Shown in pieces: positions 45,420-54,320 of a stretch of 64,000 bases of DNA. Made by a program: the position numbers and the translations under genes. The stretch's first letter is position 1, and the number at the start of each line of letters is the position of its first letter. Source of the DNA: Clostridiales bacterium (lineage in GTDB: Bacteria; Bacillota; Clostridia; Oscillospirales; Oscillospiraceae). The stretch is from assembly GCA_003150355.1 (NCBI GenBank), contig QAMJ01000020.1, positions 62,001 through 126,000 of the forward strand, in the 5' to 3' direction. A model generated the notes under the pieces. The model had not been told where the DNA came from. It did not search any database and worked only from the letters and a program-made list of their open reading frames with translations.

Positions 45420-45439
45420 TTTTTCCTCCTTCTTATATT

Positions 45440-46642
45440 TCAGCAGACGATTCCGTCTTCGTAAAGCCTGCTGATCTCTTCCTCTCCGTAACCGAGGTGT
45501 TCGAGCGTTTCTCTGGTATCCATGCCTTTTGTCGGGCAGCCTCTCCATACCATGCCGGGCGCCTGTTTGAATCTGGGTATGATATTAACGCCCTTGATAG
45601 TCCGCCCGTCGACTGCCTCCCACTCTGTAAAGGTTTCTCTCGCAATATACTGAGGATTGACCACGGCGTCCTCGAGATCCATTACGCGCTGAGTTGGGAT
45701 GCCCTGCGCAAGCAGTTCGGTTTCAGCTTCAGCGGCCGTCTTGTCGGCGAGATATTTGAGCAGACTGCCCTCCAGCAGCTGGCCGCCTTCGGACTTCGGA
45801 GAGTAATATGGAAGCCCTGCCGGGAGAAGCTCGCTGCCATACTCAAGTCCAAGGAATTCTGCGAGCTTTTTGCTGATACCGGCGCCTATTCCAGCAATGT
45901 AAATACATTTGCCGTCCTTGCATCTATAGAGACCGAAGCAGACGCATTTTGCGTTTCGGTTTCCGGCGCGCTCATACTTTATGCCAAGGTTAAGGTATTC
46001 TACGGGATAGCTGTTCAGGATGCGGATCATGACCTCATACTGTGCAAGGTCAATGCTTTCGCCTTTTCCGGTCTCCTTTGCCCTGTTGAGCGCGGCCAAT
46101 GCGGCGAAGCCGGCCATCAGCCCGGTGGCAAAATCGCAGGGCTGCGGATTTGCCGGTATGGGATCTCTGTCCGGGAACCCGTTGTACTGCATGTAGCAGC
46201 CGAACGCCTGGGCTATCGGATCATAAGAACCGCGCCTAACATATTCGGGAAGGCCCGTCTGGCCAAAGCCTGATATATGTACAATAACGAGCTTCGGATT
46301 CGCTTCCCACATGACCTCGTCGGAAAGTCCCCACCTGTCATACTGGCCGCCTTTTGATGCCTCAATATAAATATCGGTCTCCTTGAGCAGCTTAAACAGG
46401 ATCTCTTTACCCTCGGGAGTAGGGATGTTCAGAGGCATTGATCTTTCATTTTTCCTTTCCGCCTCGGCAAAGTAGCCTGTGCCGTTGCGGACGATATCCC
46501 GGGTTTTTACGTTTTCGAGCCAAAGGACGTCTGCGCCCCACTCGGCCATCAGCTGGGCTGCAAAAGGCCCAGCCACGGATAGGGCCGCATTGATTACTTT
46601 AACGCCGCTGAGAGGGCCAAATTTTGGCTGTTGAGTAAGCAC
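45440..46642 (-). CDS. CaiB-like family III CoA-transferase
   Basis: The 400-residue protein is strikingly like E. coli L-carnitine CoA-transferase: QPKFGPLSGVKV, VAGPFAAQLMAEWGADVLWL, NPKLVIVHISGFGQTG, then RETFTEWEAVDGRTIKG and WRGCPTKGMDTRETL near the end. The catalytic Asp is in QPCDFATGL (about residue 170). I start at GTG 46642, 6 nt after AAAGGTGGG. The enzyme moves CoA between a product acyl-CoA and an incoming acid, sparing ATP. A carnitine-like substrate is possible but unproven. Confidence 0.88.
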   Translation of the reverse strand: MLTQQPKFGPLSGVKVINAALSVAGPFAAQLMAEWGADVLWLENVKTRDIVRNGTGYFAEAERKNERSMPLNIPTPEGKEILFKLLKETDIYIEASKGGQYDRWGLSDEVMWEANPKLVIVHISGFGQTGLPEYVRRGSYDPIAQAFGCYMQYNGFPDRDPIPANPQPCDFATGLMAGFAALAALNRAKETGKGESIDLAQYEVMIRILNSYPVEYLNLGIKYERAGNRNAKCVCFGLYRCKDGKCIYIAGIGAGISKKLAEFLGLEYGSELLPAGLPYYSPKSEGGQLLEGSLLKYLADKTAAEAETELLAQGIPTQRVMDLEDAVVNPQYIARETFTEWEAVDGRTIKGVNIIPRFKQAPGMVWRGCPTKGMDTRETLEHLGYGEEEISRLYEDGIVC

Positions 46643-46663
46643 AACAAACCCACCTTTCAAAAG

Positions 46664-47779
46664 TTATTTTGTGTCATTTATAAGCTGCGCATTGTGTTCG
46701 CCGAACTGCGGAACAGGGGCGGCATCTTTCGCGCGCATCTCCGAGAATTTCACAGGAAATGCAAAGTTCATTACTTGACCGCCGCTATGGCACGGAACGT
46801 TTATCTCCATTCTCCGATGGGTCAGCTGCGGATCGTTCAATGCCTCTTCGATATTGTTTACCGGGGTGAAGCAGCAGTCGGCATGGAACAAAAGCTCGCG
46901 CCAGTCCTTCTGCGTACGGCACTTGAACATGCCGCGCAGTTCCGGGATCATGGCAGGATCCATCTGGCGGGGGATCCAGTCTTCTCGCCCGACAGTGCGG
47001 CAGAAGTTTGCCCAGAATTTCGGCTCCGCGGCGCCGAGACTCACAAACCTACCGTCAGCCGTCTCGTACACATTGTAAAACGCATACGCACCGCCTGCTT
47101 TCGTGCTGCCCCGGCTGCTGACTGTACCGTTCGATAGATAATCGCTAAGGAAAAGACTGAGCCAGGGGAAGACAGCATCGGTAATTGACAGGTCCGCATA
47201 TTGCCCGAGCCCGCCGTTTTTTTCTCTGGATGCGAGCGCGAGAAGCACCGATATCAGGGCCCATTGTGCACCGCACATATCCGCAATCTGAATCCCGGGC
47301 AGAGCGGGCGCACCGCCTTTTTGACCGATTGTATCCAATATCCCGCTTATGCTGAGATAATTTATGTCATGCCCCGGCATGTCCCGATATGGGCCGTCCT
47401 GCCCGAAGCCTGACATGGAGACATAGATGATGCCGGGATTTACTTCCCGAATGGTCGCATAATCGATACCGAGACGCTCGACTACGCCGGGGCGAAATTG
47501 CTCGAGGATGATGTCGGCAGACGCCGCGAGCTTGAGGAAGTTGTCGTGCCCCTCCTGTGAACGGAGATCCAGAACACAGCTTTTCTTTCCCCTGTTTACC
47601 ATGAGGAAAGCGGTGCTTTCCTCATGGATAAAGGGCTTCCTTGCTCTGAAACTGTCGCCGCTCGGCGGTTCTATCTTGATGACCTCGGCTCCCATATCTG
47701 CCATCAGCATTGTGCTGAATGGGCCGGGGAGCATGTGCGATAAGTCAAGGACACGAACGCCTTCTAATGGAAGTTTCAT
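46664..47779 (-). CDS. Alpha-methylacyl-CoA racemase-like family III protein
   Basis: The 371-residue protein has the family III fold (LPGPFSTMLMADMGAEVIKIE). Unlike its neighbour it carries the racemase hallmark GHDINYLSISGIL with H137-D138, and a second acid, D167, in QIADMCGAQW. These match the His/Asp pair of alpha-methylacyl-CoA racemase (AMACR/MCR). It would invert the alpha-carbon of a 2-methyl-branched acyl-CoA so that a stereospecific dehydrogenase can use both isomers. A pure CoA-transferase role remains possible. Confidence 0.75.
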   Translation of the reverse strand: MKLPLEGVRVLDLSHMLPGPFSTMLMADMGAEVIKIEPPSGDSFRARKPFIHEESTAFLMVNRGKKSCVLDLRSQEGHDNFLKLAASADIILEQFRPGVVERLGIDYATIREVNPGIIYVSMSGFGQDGPYRDMPGHDINYLSISGILDTIGQKGGAPALPGIQIADMCGAQWALISVLLALASREKNGGLGQYADLSITDAVFPWLSLFLSDYLSNGTVSSRGSTKAGGAYAFYNVYETADGRFVSLGAAEPKFWANFCRTVGREDWIPRQMDPAMIPELRGMFKCRTQKDWRELLFHADCCFTPVNNIEEALNDPQLTHRRMEINVPCHSGGQVMNFAFPVKFSEMRAKDAAPVPQFGEHNAQLINDTK

Positions 47780-47785
47780 GAGCCG

Positions 47786-48913
47786 TTATCTGAAGCGCTT
47801 CAGAAGCCCGCGGCCGGCGGTATGTATCATGATCTCGTCCGTTCCGCCGGTAATACGGAACATACGGGAGTCACGCCAGAGACGGCTGATGCGGCAGTCG
47901 TCTGTGCAGCCGATACCGCCCATCATGCTCATTGCGTCGTCGATGACCTTGAAGCCTTCTCTTGTGCAGTAATATTTGGCAGCGTTGGGCAGAACGCGGT
48001 CCTCAATACCGTTATCGATATTCCATGCGCCCTTGTAGAGTAGGTTCTTCATGTTTTCAATCCGGAGATACATTTCAAGCGCTTTCTGCTGAGTGAGCTG
48101 GAAGTCTGCGATCCGCTTTCCGAACTGTTCGCGCTGGTTGACGTACTTCATTGCGTCCTCGTAGGCACATTCTGCGTACCCCAAAGCCTGTGCCGCGATG
48201 ACGAGCCGCTCGTAAGCGTAGTTCTCCATCAGGCAGAGGAAGCCTTTTCCTTCGGGGCCGAAGCGGTCGCTTTCATCGACCTCAACATTATCAAGATATA
48301 CCTCACAGGTAGAGCTGCACTTGAAGCCAATCTTATGGACGTCTTCCATTGTCACGCCCGGCGCATTGAACGGAACCATATAAAGCGTGACGTTTCCGTC
48401 ATCGTCTATGCAGGCCGTCATCATTTTTGAAGTGTTGAGCGCGTGGGAGATAAAGCTCTTGTGCCCGGTAATATATACTTTACCGTTGCGCTTTACGGCT
48501 CTCGTGGTTATTCCCTTGCTGTCGGAACCGGCCTGCGGCTCTGTCGAGCCTATGCTGAAGGAGACAGGGGCTGTCTCTGCCTGCTTGAGAACATCTTTGA
48601 CCTGCTCCTCGGTGCCGAAAGACATGACATCCTTGACTCTGAGGAAGTTGCCCATCAGCGTAACGGGGCCGCCAAGTCTGCCCATTTCCTCAATGAACAT
48701 CAGGTGCGTCACTGCGTCGACAGGCGTACCGCCGATCTCCTCAGGAAGGCCGAGAAGATGAAATCCACATTCCACCATCTTCTCATACCACTCCTGGGGG
48801 AAATTCCTCTCTTCGTCGCACTTTTTCCAGTACTCGTCCGGAAATTCCTGCATCATCTCGCCGAGGGATTCAAGCAGCAGTTCCTGCTCTTCTGTGCGTT
48901 TAAAACTATACAT
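47786..48913 (-). CDS. CaiA-like acyl-CoA dehydrogenase/enoyl-CoA reductase
   Basis: The 375-residue flavoprotein has the ACAD pattern SIGSTEPQAGSDSKGITT, NQREQFGKRIADFQLTQQK and RISRLWRDSRMFRITGGTDE. It is closest in feel to CaiA (crotonobetainyl-CoA reductase), including MKNLLYKGAWNIDNGI. I start at ATG 48913 with AGGAGG 4 nt upstream. First gene of the minus-strand operon, 54 nt below a perfect sigma-54 promoter. The FixAB-type Etf pair at 54-56 kb is its likely electron partner. Confidence 0.88.
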   Translation of the reverse strand: MYSFKRTEEQELLLESLGEMMQEFPDEYWKKCDEERNFPQEWYEKMVECGFHLLGLPEEIGGTPVDAVTHLMFIEEMGRLGGPVTLMGNFLRVKDVMSFGTEEQVKDVLKQAETAPVSFSIGSTEPQAGSDSKGITTRAVKRNGKVYITGHKSFISHALNTSKMMTACIDDDGNVTLYMVPFNAPGVTMEDVHKIGFKCSSTCEVYLDNVEVDESDRFGPEGKGFLCLMENYAYERLVIAAQALGYAECAYEDAMKYVNQREQFGKRIADFQLTQQKALEMYLRIENMKNLLYKGAWNIDNGIEDRVLPNAAKYYCTREGFKVIDDAMSMMGGIGCTDDCRISRLWRDSRMFRITGGTDEIMIHTAGRGLLKRFR

Positions 48914-48966
48914 ATTTTCCTCCTGACTTGTTTTTGTGTTGGTTTTACCTACCATGACAACATTTT

Positions 48967-48982
48967 AGCAAGTGGCGTGCCA
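48967..48982 (-). promoter_or_regulatory. Sigma-54 promoter of the caiA-like operon
   Basis: The minus strand reads TGGCACGCCACTTGCT, an exact TGGCACG-N4-TTGCW consensus, with GG and GC 12 bp apart. The start of transcription should be near 48955. Confidence 0.88.
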
Positions 48983-49045
48983 AAAGATGTGGGGGAACTA
49001 GCCAGACTTCGCTGATCATTCAACTGCATTGACAAATTAATAATT

Positions 49046-49061
49046 TGGCATGGGACTTGCT
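49046..49061 (+). promoter_or_regulatory. Sigma-54 promoter of the divergent anion transporter
   Basis: TGGCATGGGACTTGCT (49046-49061) matches the -24/-12 consensus with correct GG-GC spacing, 53 bp before the ATG at 49114. It is divergent from the caiA-operon promoter 64 bp away, so one enhancer site could serve both. Confidence 0.85.
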
Positions 49062-49113
49062 ATAAAAATCCATAGAGTCTGATGCTGTAATCAGCGATAT
49101 TGGAGGTTTTATA

Positions 49114-50544
49114 ATGAAGATCAGCAAATCCCAGTGGAAGCATTTTGCGATTGCTCTTACACTCTTTGCTCTGGCCGAAATATTTCTCCCGGTTGAAAAC
49201 GGCCTGACGGATGCGGGCAAGAATTTCCTTTCAATTTTCATCGGCTTGGTTTATCTTTGGATGACGATAGATACGTTTGTATCCAGCATGATCGCGCTTG
49301 CCGCATTTGGCCTCATGCAGGTCACCAAGAGCTCCTCAATGTTCTCCAGCGCGTTTGGCAACGGCACGGTCGCGATTTTTATTTTTGCCTGCATCATGAT
49401 CACCGCGGCCAGAGAGTGCGGCATCATGAAAAAGATTGCGCTTTGGTTCATATCCAGGAAAGTAACTGCCGGTCATCCTTATACTTTTCTGCTGATGGTG
49501 GCGATCGCGAGCTTCGTTCTCGGCGCGCTTGTCACGAATACATATTCGCTTCTCATAATTTGCCCGATCCTGCTTTCCGTGTGTGAGCGCCTGAACTATA
49601 AACGCGGCGACAGCTTTTATCTGTCGGTATTTCTCCTTGCGCTCTGGTCGGTGCTCGGCGGTGCCAATGCCCTCCCGTTTGCAAAGACCATTTTCCTGTC
49701 AATGGATGCGGCCGCGTCCGGATACGGTATATCGATCAGCTACGCAAAGATAATGGCGTTTGGCGCACCTGTCGGTTTGCTTTGGTGCCTGATCGGGATC
49801 CCGGTCATAAAGTATGTGATCCGTCCGGATTTCTCAAACTTCATGAGTTATGATCCGATAGAGATACAGCGCGAGATGGCGGCCGAACCTTTGACAAAGC
49901 GCGGAAAGATCGTTACCGGCGGCTTCTTTGCGATGACGCTTCTCTGGTGCCTCACTATTTTCAATGGTCTGTTTCTGCTTGCCACATATCTGAACAAAAT
50001 AGGCTTTCATGTTATCGGAAGCGCGGTGATCGCGATCCTCTGCATCGTACAGGTCGACGGTGCCCCCGCGCTGAATCTGCGCGAGATAATGCCCAAACTC
50101 AGTTGGCCCGTGGCGGGCTTCCTCGCGATGATAATGTTCACCTCATCCGGCTTCAGCAATGCGGACTTCGGCATAAAGGACTACCTTATTTCTTTCCTCA
50201 GCCCGGTTTTCGTGAATGTCTCGCCGGTGCTTCTGGTCATAGTTGGTATTTTCATTGCGGGAATAATGACAAACTTAATGAGCAATGTTGTTACCTGTGT
50301 GGTTTCCCTAAATATATTTCTTCCTTTGCTGATGTCGGTTTCTGACCTCGGCGGAATATCCCCCGCAACCTTCTGTCTGGCTGTTACCTCGGCGGCCGGC
50401 ATGTCCTGCGCCACTCCGTCTTCTTTTGCAGGATCCTCTCTCATTTTCGGGGAACACATAGATATGAAAGAAAGCATCAAAGCGAACCTTATCATGATCT
50501 TCATCGGCCTTACTATCTGCTGCATATTTGCTTTCATTTTCTGA
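49114..50544 (+). CDS. Second SLC13/DASS-type anion transporter
   Basis: The 476-residue membrane protein has about 12 helices, FGNGTVAIFIFACIMITAA in the first half and ALVTNTYSLLIICPILLSV. The repeat TNLMSNVVTCVVSLNIFLPLL in the second half has the TN-S pattern of DASS carriers. It is monocistronic behind its own sigma-54 promoter. It may import the same substrate as the operon's other carrier, or export the end product. Confidence 0.82.
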   Translation: MKISKSQWKHFAIALTLFALAEIFLPVENGLTDAGKNFLSIFIGLVYLWMTIDTFVSSMIALAAFGLMQVTKSSSMFSSAFGNGTVAIFIFACIMITAARECGIMKKIALWFISRKVTAGHPYTFLLMVAIASFVLGALVTNTYSLLIICPILLSVCERLNYKRGDSFYLSVFLLALWSVLGGANALPFAKTIFLSMDAAASGYGISISYAKIMAFGAPVGLLWCLIGIPVIKYVIRPDFSNFMSYDPIEIQREMAAEPLTKRGKIVTGGFFAMTLLWCLTIFNGLFLLATYLNKIGFHVIGSAVIAILCIVQVDGAPALNLREIMPKLSWPVAGFLAMIMFTSSGFSNADFGIKDYLISFLSPVFVNVSPVLLVIVGIFIAGIMTNLMSNVVTCVVSLNIFLPLLMSVSDLGGISPATFCLAVTSAAGMSCATPSSFAGSSLIFGEHIDMKESIKANLIMIFIGLTICCIFAFIF

Positions 50545-50570
50545 AAAGCCTTGTAAAGCTTAGTAAAGCG

Positions 50571-50617
50571 TAAAAAAATTGCGCCGCACAGAATATGTTC
50601 TGTGCGGCGCAAAAATT
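50571..50617. terminator. Bidirectional terminator
   Basis: A 15-bp GC-rich stem (50579-50593 with 50598-50612) has a 4-nt loop. On the minus strand seven T's follow, giving a strong terminator for the activator gene. The plus-strand transporter converges on it. Confidence 0.88.
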
Positions 50618-52635
50618 TACTCTATTCCGTATTCTTTGAGTCGTTTATAAAATGTTGCCCTGGTTATTCCAAGCTCTTTGGCGACCCTGGACTTGTTTCC
50701 GCCGTACCTGCGCATAAGGTCTATGACTGTGTCTTTGTTGTAGCCGCGCCAGTCGTCAACGGAAAACGGCTTTCTTGACTGCTCGATACCTGCCTTCTGC
50801 TGTGCCGTGTCCTTAGGCTCGTACATGGACCTCACCTCCGGTGGGATCTCCTCCATGGTAATGACCGATCCCCTTGAATTGTTCAGGCACCGCTCAAGGA
50901 CGTTTCTGAGTTCTCTGACGTTCCCGGGCCAGCTGTAAGATTTCAGCAAAGATATAGCTTCAGCGGAGATCGGAGGTTTTTTAATACCGCTCTTCCTGCA
51001 GAGCGACTCCAGCAGGTAGTCTGCCAGCATAGGGATGTCCTCCGGGCGAGCTCTTAACGGCGGGATCTTGATGGTCACGATGTTCAGCCTGAAATATAAG
51101 TCAGCCCGGAAGCTGCCATCCTGGACTTTCTTCCACAAATCACAATTTGTTGCGGCGATCACCCTGATGTCGACCGGAATATACTTTTTCCCGCCGACTC
51201 GGATGACCGTGTTGTCTTCCAACACCCTGAGCAGCGCGCTCTGCATTTCAAGCGGCATGTCGCCGATTTCGTCAAGAAAGATGGAACCTCCGTTCGCCTG
51301 CTCGAATTTTCCGGGAGTACCGCCTTTGGACGCCCCTGTAAACGCGCCCTCTTCATATCCGAACAGCTCGCTGTTCAACAGATCCTTCGGCAGTGCCGCG
51401 CAGTTTATCGGTACAAACGGACCGTCTTTTTTGCTGCTTGCAGCGTGTATTGCCTGCGCAAACAGCTCTTTTCCCGTCCCGCTTTCGCCAAGTATAAGAA
51501 CATTGCTGTTGTTTTCCGCGGCTCTCTTTGCACAGTCCTTGACCTGAACGATGCTGTCGCTCTCTCCAATGATGCTTGAAAAGTTATACCGGAGCTTTGC
51601 GCCGGTTCCCGCCGGCGTTGTCAGGGTGCTCTTTCTTTTTTCTACCGGCTGAAGAACACAGTGAACGCCTCGGCAGCCGCTTTCTGTGCGGATCATCTCT
51701 GGAACGGCTAGGAAAAATCTGTTTTTTTGCTCTGCCGTCAGGAGAAGTATTTCCCTTGTCTGGCAGGGGACGCCATTCTCTTCGATAAATTGCGTTAAAT
51801 AAGACAGCTCCGGAACGTACTGGTTTATTCCTATCGGAGGACCGTTGTCCAGTTTCTTGTCGAATGTTTCCTGAAACAATTTGCTTGCGAAAGCTACTGC
51901 GCCGTGATCGTCGATGATGATCTCTATCCTGTCACTGTTGTATGCAATGTGCTCCAAAAAATCAGCTCGGGTCCGCGTAAAGGGATAGTAGATTTCATGT
52001 GTTACGCCTTCTATGCCTAATAAGAAGTTTATGGCGTTTTGGACAAGCTCGCTGCAATTTTGTGCCCGGGTAACGACCATAAGCATCCCGCTTGCATTTC
52101 TGACCTTCTCAAACCATGGGAACGCATATATCGCATAATCGGAAAACATTTCAAGGTAGTTTTCACTGCCGATCCGGCAGACCACCTGATTTGAGTTCTT
52201 CTTCGCGACGTTTATGGCCGTGGTGCCGACAACTTCTTTAGTGAGCTTCGAGCCGAGACGGATCCCTTTTGCCTTCAGTTCGGCCAGTAGCTCTGCATCC
52301 CCGGCCTTGCGATATACGGCCAGGTCGGAATACGTATAATAGATCGCGCATTTAAGCTGCCCCAGAACTTCGTCTCTTCGGGTGTAGTAGTCATTCAGGT
52401 ACGCCAAGCGGAATTTATCAAACGCCGTTATATGATTAAACACCTGCATATCGCGGGAACTGTCCGGAACATAGTCCATAGCCGGGGACACGCCCAGCTC
52501 AGAAGATTCTTTCCACTCTTTGGCCAGGAAGCCGTATTCATCCGGTACGTGTACATCCTCCCCGGCAATTGTTGAGCGCTTCAGCGCGCGCAGATAATCA
52601 TCCCGCTCCTTTGAATATAAATAGCATTTGAACAT
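50617..52635 (-). CDS. Sigma-54-dependent transcriptional activator
   Basis: The 672-residue protein has an N-terminal sensory part of about 320 residues without a receiver domain (AcoR/GAF-like). A full AAA+ domain has Walker A GESGTGKE, the sigma-54 contact loop GAFTGA and Walker B GGSIFLDEIGDMP. A Fis-type HTH ends it (NKSRVAKELGITRATFYKRL). Start at ATG 52635 behind GAGGAGAA. Lacking a receiver, it probably senses a small ligand directly, perhaps the substrate or its CoA ester. It is the obvious activator of the -24/-12 promoters around it. Confidence 0.92.
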   Translation of the reverse strand: MFKCYLYSKERDDYLRALKRSTIAGEDVHVPDEYGFLAKEWKESSELGVSPAMDYVPDSSRDMQVFNHITAFDKFRLAYLNDYYTRRDEVLGQLKCAIYYTYSDLAVYRKAGDAELLAELKAKGIRLGSKLTKEVVGTTAINVAKKNSNQVVCRIGSENYLEMFSDYAIYAFPWFEKVRNASGMLMVVTRAQNCSELVQNAINFLLGIEGVTHEIYYPFTRTRADFLEHIAYNSDRIEIIIDDHGAVAFASKLFQETFDKKLDNGPPIGINQYVPELSYLTQFIEENGVPCQTREILLLTAEQKNRFFLAVPEMIRTESGCRGVHCVLQPVEKRKSTLTTPAGTGAKLRYNFSSIIGESDSIVQVKDCAKRAAENNSNVLILGESGTGKELFAQAIHAASSKKDGPFVPINCAALPKDLLNSELFGYEEGAFTGASKGGTPGKFEQANGGSIFLDEIGDMPLEMQSALLRVLEDNTVIRVGGKKYIPVDIRVIAATNCDLWKKVQDGSFRADLYFRLNIVTIKIPPLRARPEDIPMLADYLLESLCRKSGIKKPPISAEAISLLKSYSWPGNVRELRNVLERCLNNSRGSVITMEEIPPEVRSMYEPKDTAQQKAGIEQSRKPFSVDDWRGYNKDTVIDLMRRYGGNKSRVAKELGITRATFYKRLKEYGIE

Positions 52636-52688
52636 GTTTTTCTCCTCATAAGCACGTGCCTGTTGCTTTGCAAACAATCATATACATA

Positions 52689-52717
52689 ATTATACGCTTT
52701 GCGTTCAAATGTGTCAA
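52689..52717 (-). promoter_or_regulatory. Sigma-A promoter of the activator gene
   Basis: On the minus strand TTGACA (plus 52712-52717) and TATAAT (plus 52689-52694) are exactly 17 bp apart. The activator is thus made by housekeeping polymerase. Confidence 0.85.
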
Positions 52718-52777
52718 CAGTTCGGAGCACGATTCTGGGCGCTTCCGAGCAAAGTTTGTCGGTAATGCATGTTAAAC

Positions 52778-52805
52778 TTGATATTTTTGAAAAAACTGTT
52801 AGTAT
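52778..52805 (+). promoter_or_regulatory. Probable sigma-A promoter of rpoN
   Basis: TTGATA (52778-52783) and TAGTAT (52800-52805) have a 16-bp spacer, about 100 bp before the start codon. Confidence 0.5.
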
Positions 52806-52910
52806 TATTTTTGCATATCGCAGATGGCAAACGTACAAAAATGTATATCAATGTCGCATAAGCGTCAATGATATACAGTACTATACACGCAGAAAGAAGG
52901 TGTGGTCAGA

Positions 52911-54224
52911 GTGCCTGCACTCCAGCAAAGCAGCCGGCAAAAACAATCGGCCGTTGTTACACAAAGCATGGTTCAGGCCTGCAGCATCCTCTCCATGAAC
53001 ATTGAGGAGCTGCAGGAATACATTCAAAATGCTGCTTTGGAAAATCCGCTGATCTCTTTTGAAAGCTTTTCGCACATCCCTGCGTATGACGCCTCGGCGG
53101 ACTCTCGCGGCTTCACGGAGGCGGTCATTGATTTCGGTGGGCAGATGGCTGAAGCAAATGGCTTTTTTGAGGGAACTACCAGACTGCGCGATTATCTTAT
53201 TATGCAGATACCGAAACGGCTGAATGACCGGCAATATAAAGTGTTTTATTATATTATTAATTCTCTCGATAAAAACGGCTTCTTTCGCGAAGCGGAGACT
53301 TCGGCAGCCGGCAGGCTCGGCGTCCCGACGGAGACTGTTTCCGAAATGCTTGACATGATCCGTTCGATGGATCCTTCCGGGGTCGGGGCGGCGGATCTTC
53401 GCCAGTGCTTTTTGATCCAGCTAAAAAGAGACCGTTCGCGATCGGAGCTTGCAATCAGGCTCCTTGAGGACGAATATGATTCTTTATGCAGGAACCGCTT
53501 GAAAGAAGTTTCTCACCGGCTTGGATGCACGATATCGGAGATATATGAAGCGATCGAGCTGATCCGAACTTTGGAGAGCAGACCTTCGCGGATGTTTGAC
53601 CGGGAGGTCCCAAGATATATAATACCTGATGTTACCGTTTCTCCGTGGGAGGATAATTTTGCGATTTCGCTGAATAAAGAATTCCTGCCGGAAGTCAGGC
53701 TCGATGAGACCTATTGCTGCGTGGAGGACTTTGACAGTGATGCAAAAGTGTGGCTTGCGGAGAAAAAGAAACAGGCCTCTGCGATACAGCATTTCGTTCA
53801 AAAAAGGAATTCGACACTGCTCCTGGTGTGTACGGAAATATTTCGCTGCCAAAAGATGTTCTTCTTCAAAGGCCCGGAATATCTGTGCAGGCTGAAACAG
53901 AAGGATGTTGCAGCGGCATTGGGCTGCCATGAATCCACCGTTTTTCGGGCGGTGAACGGCAAGTATCTTTCCTGCTCGTGGGGAACGTTTCCGCTGACAT
54001 ATTTTTTCTCGAACACGATCGAATGTGAGGATGAGGATATTCCCTGCAACCCGAAGAACCAGATAAAATACATCGTGGACAGCGAGGATAAAGCCTCGCC
54101 CCTCAGTGACAGCAAAATCGCCTGCATGCTGTCGGAGCAGGGGCTCAGGATCTCACGCAGAACAGTGGCAAAGTACAGGGAAGAGGCGGGCATCCCCGCC
54201 AGCTCGCTGAGGAAAAAGTATTGA
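52911..54224 (+). CDS. rpoN: RNA polymerase sigma-54 factor
   Basis: The 437-residue protein has region I (TQSMVQACSILSMNIEELQEY, ALENPLI) that contacts the activator and the core-binding middle domain. The C-terminal DNA-binding part ends in the RpoN box RRTVAKYREEAGIPASSLRKKY at about 412-433. GTG 52911 lies 10 nt after AGAAGG; GTG 52902 is in frame but too close to it. The gene is divergent from its activator, an unusual placement that makes the island self-contained. Confidence 0.92.
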   Translation: MPALQQSSRQKQSAVVTQSMVQACSILSMNIEELQEYIQNAALENPLISFESFSHIPAYDASADSRGFTEAVIDFGGQMAEANGFFEGTTRLRDYLIMQIPKRLNDRQYKVFYYIINSLDKNGFFREAETSAAGRLGVPTETVSEMLDMIRSMDPSGVGAADLRQCFLIQLKRDRSRSELAIRLLEDEYDSLCRNRLKEVSHRLGCTISEIYEAIELIRTLESRPSRMFDREVPRYIIPDVTVSPWEDNFAISLNKEFLPEVRLDETYCCVEDFDSDAKVWLAEKKKQASAIQHFVQKRNSTLLLVCTEIFRCQKMFFFKGPEYLCRLKQKDVAAALGCHESTVFRAVNGKYLSCSWGTFPLTYFFSNTIECEDEDIPCNPKNQIKYIVDSEDKASPLSDSKIACMLSEQGLRISRRTVAKYREEAGIPASSLRKKY

Positions 54225-54261
54225 TTTTTCCTTATCGCGTCGCAGATACAGAATGACAGAA

Positions 54262-54304
54262 ACCGGGCACGGAGAGGGTGTACAAGACCCTTCCCGTGCC
54301 CGGT
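54262..54304. terminator. Bidirectional terminator between rpoN and the FixB-like gene
   Basis: An 11-bp outer stem ACCGGGCACGG/CCGTGCCCGGT (54262-54272 with 54294-54304) and inner AGGGT/ACCCT pairing lie between the converging genes. Confidence 0.75.
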
Positions 54305-54320
54305 CATACTGAAATAAATA

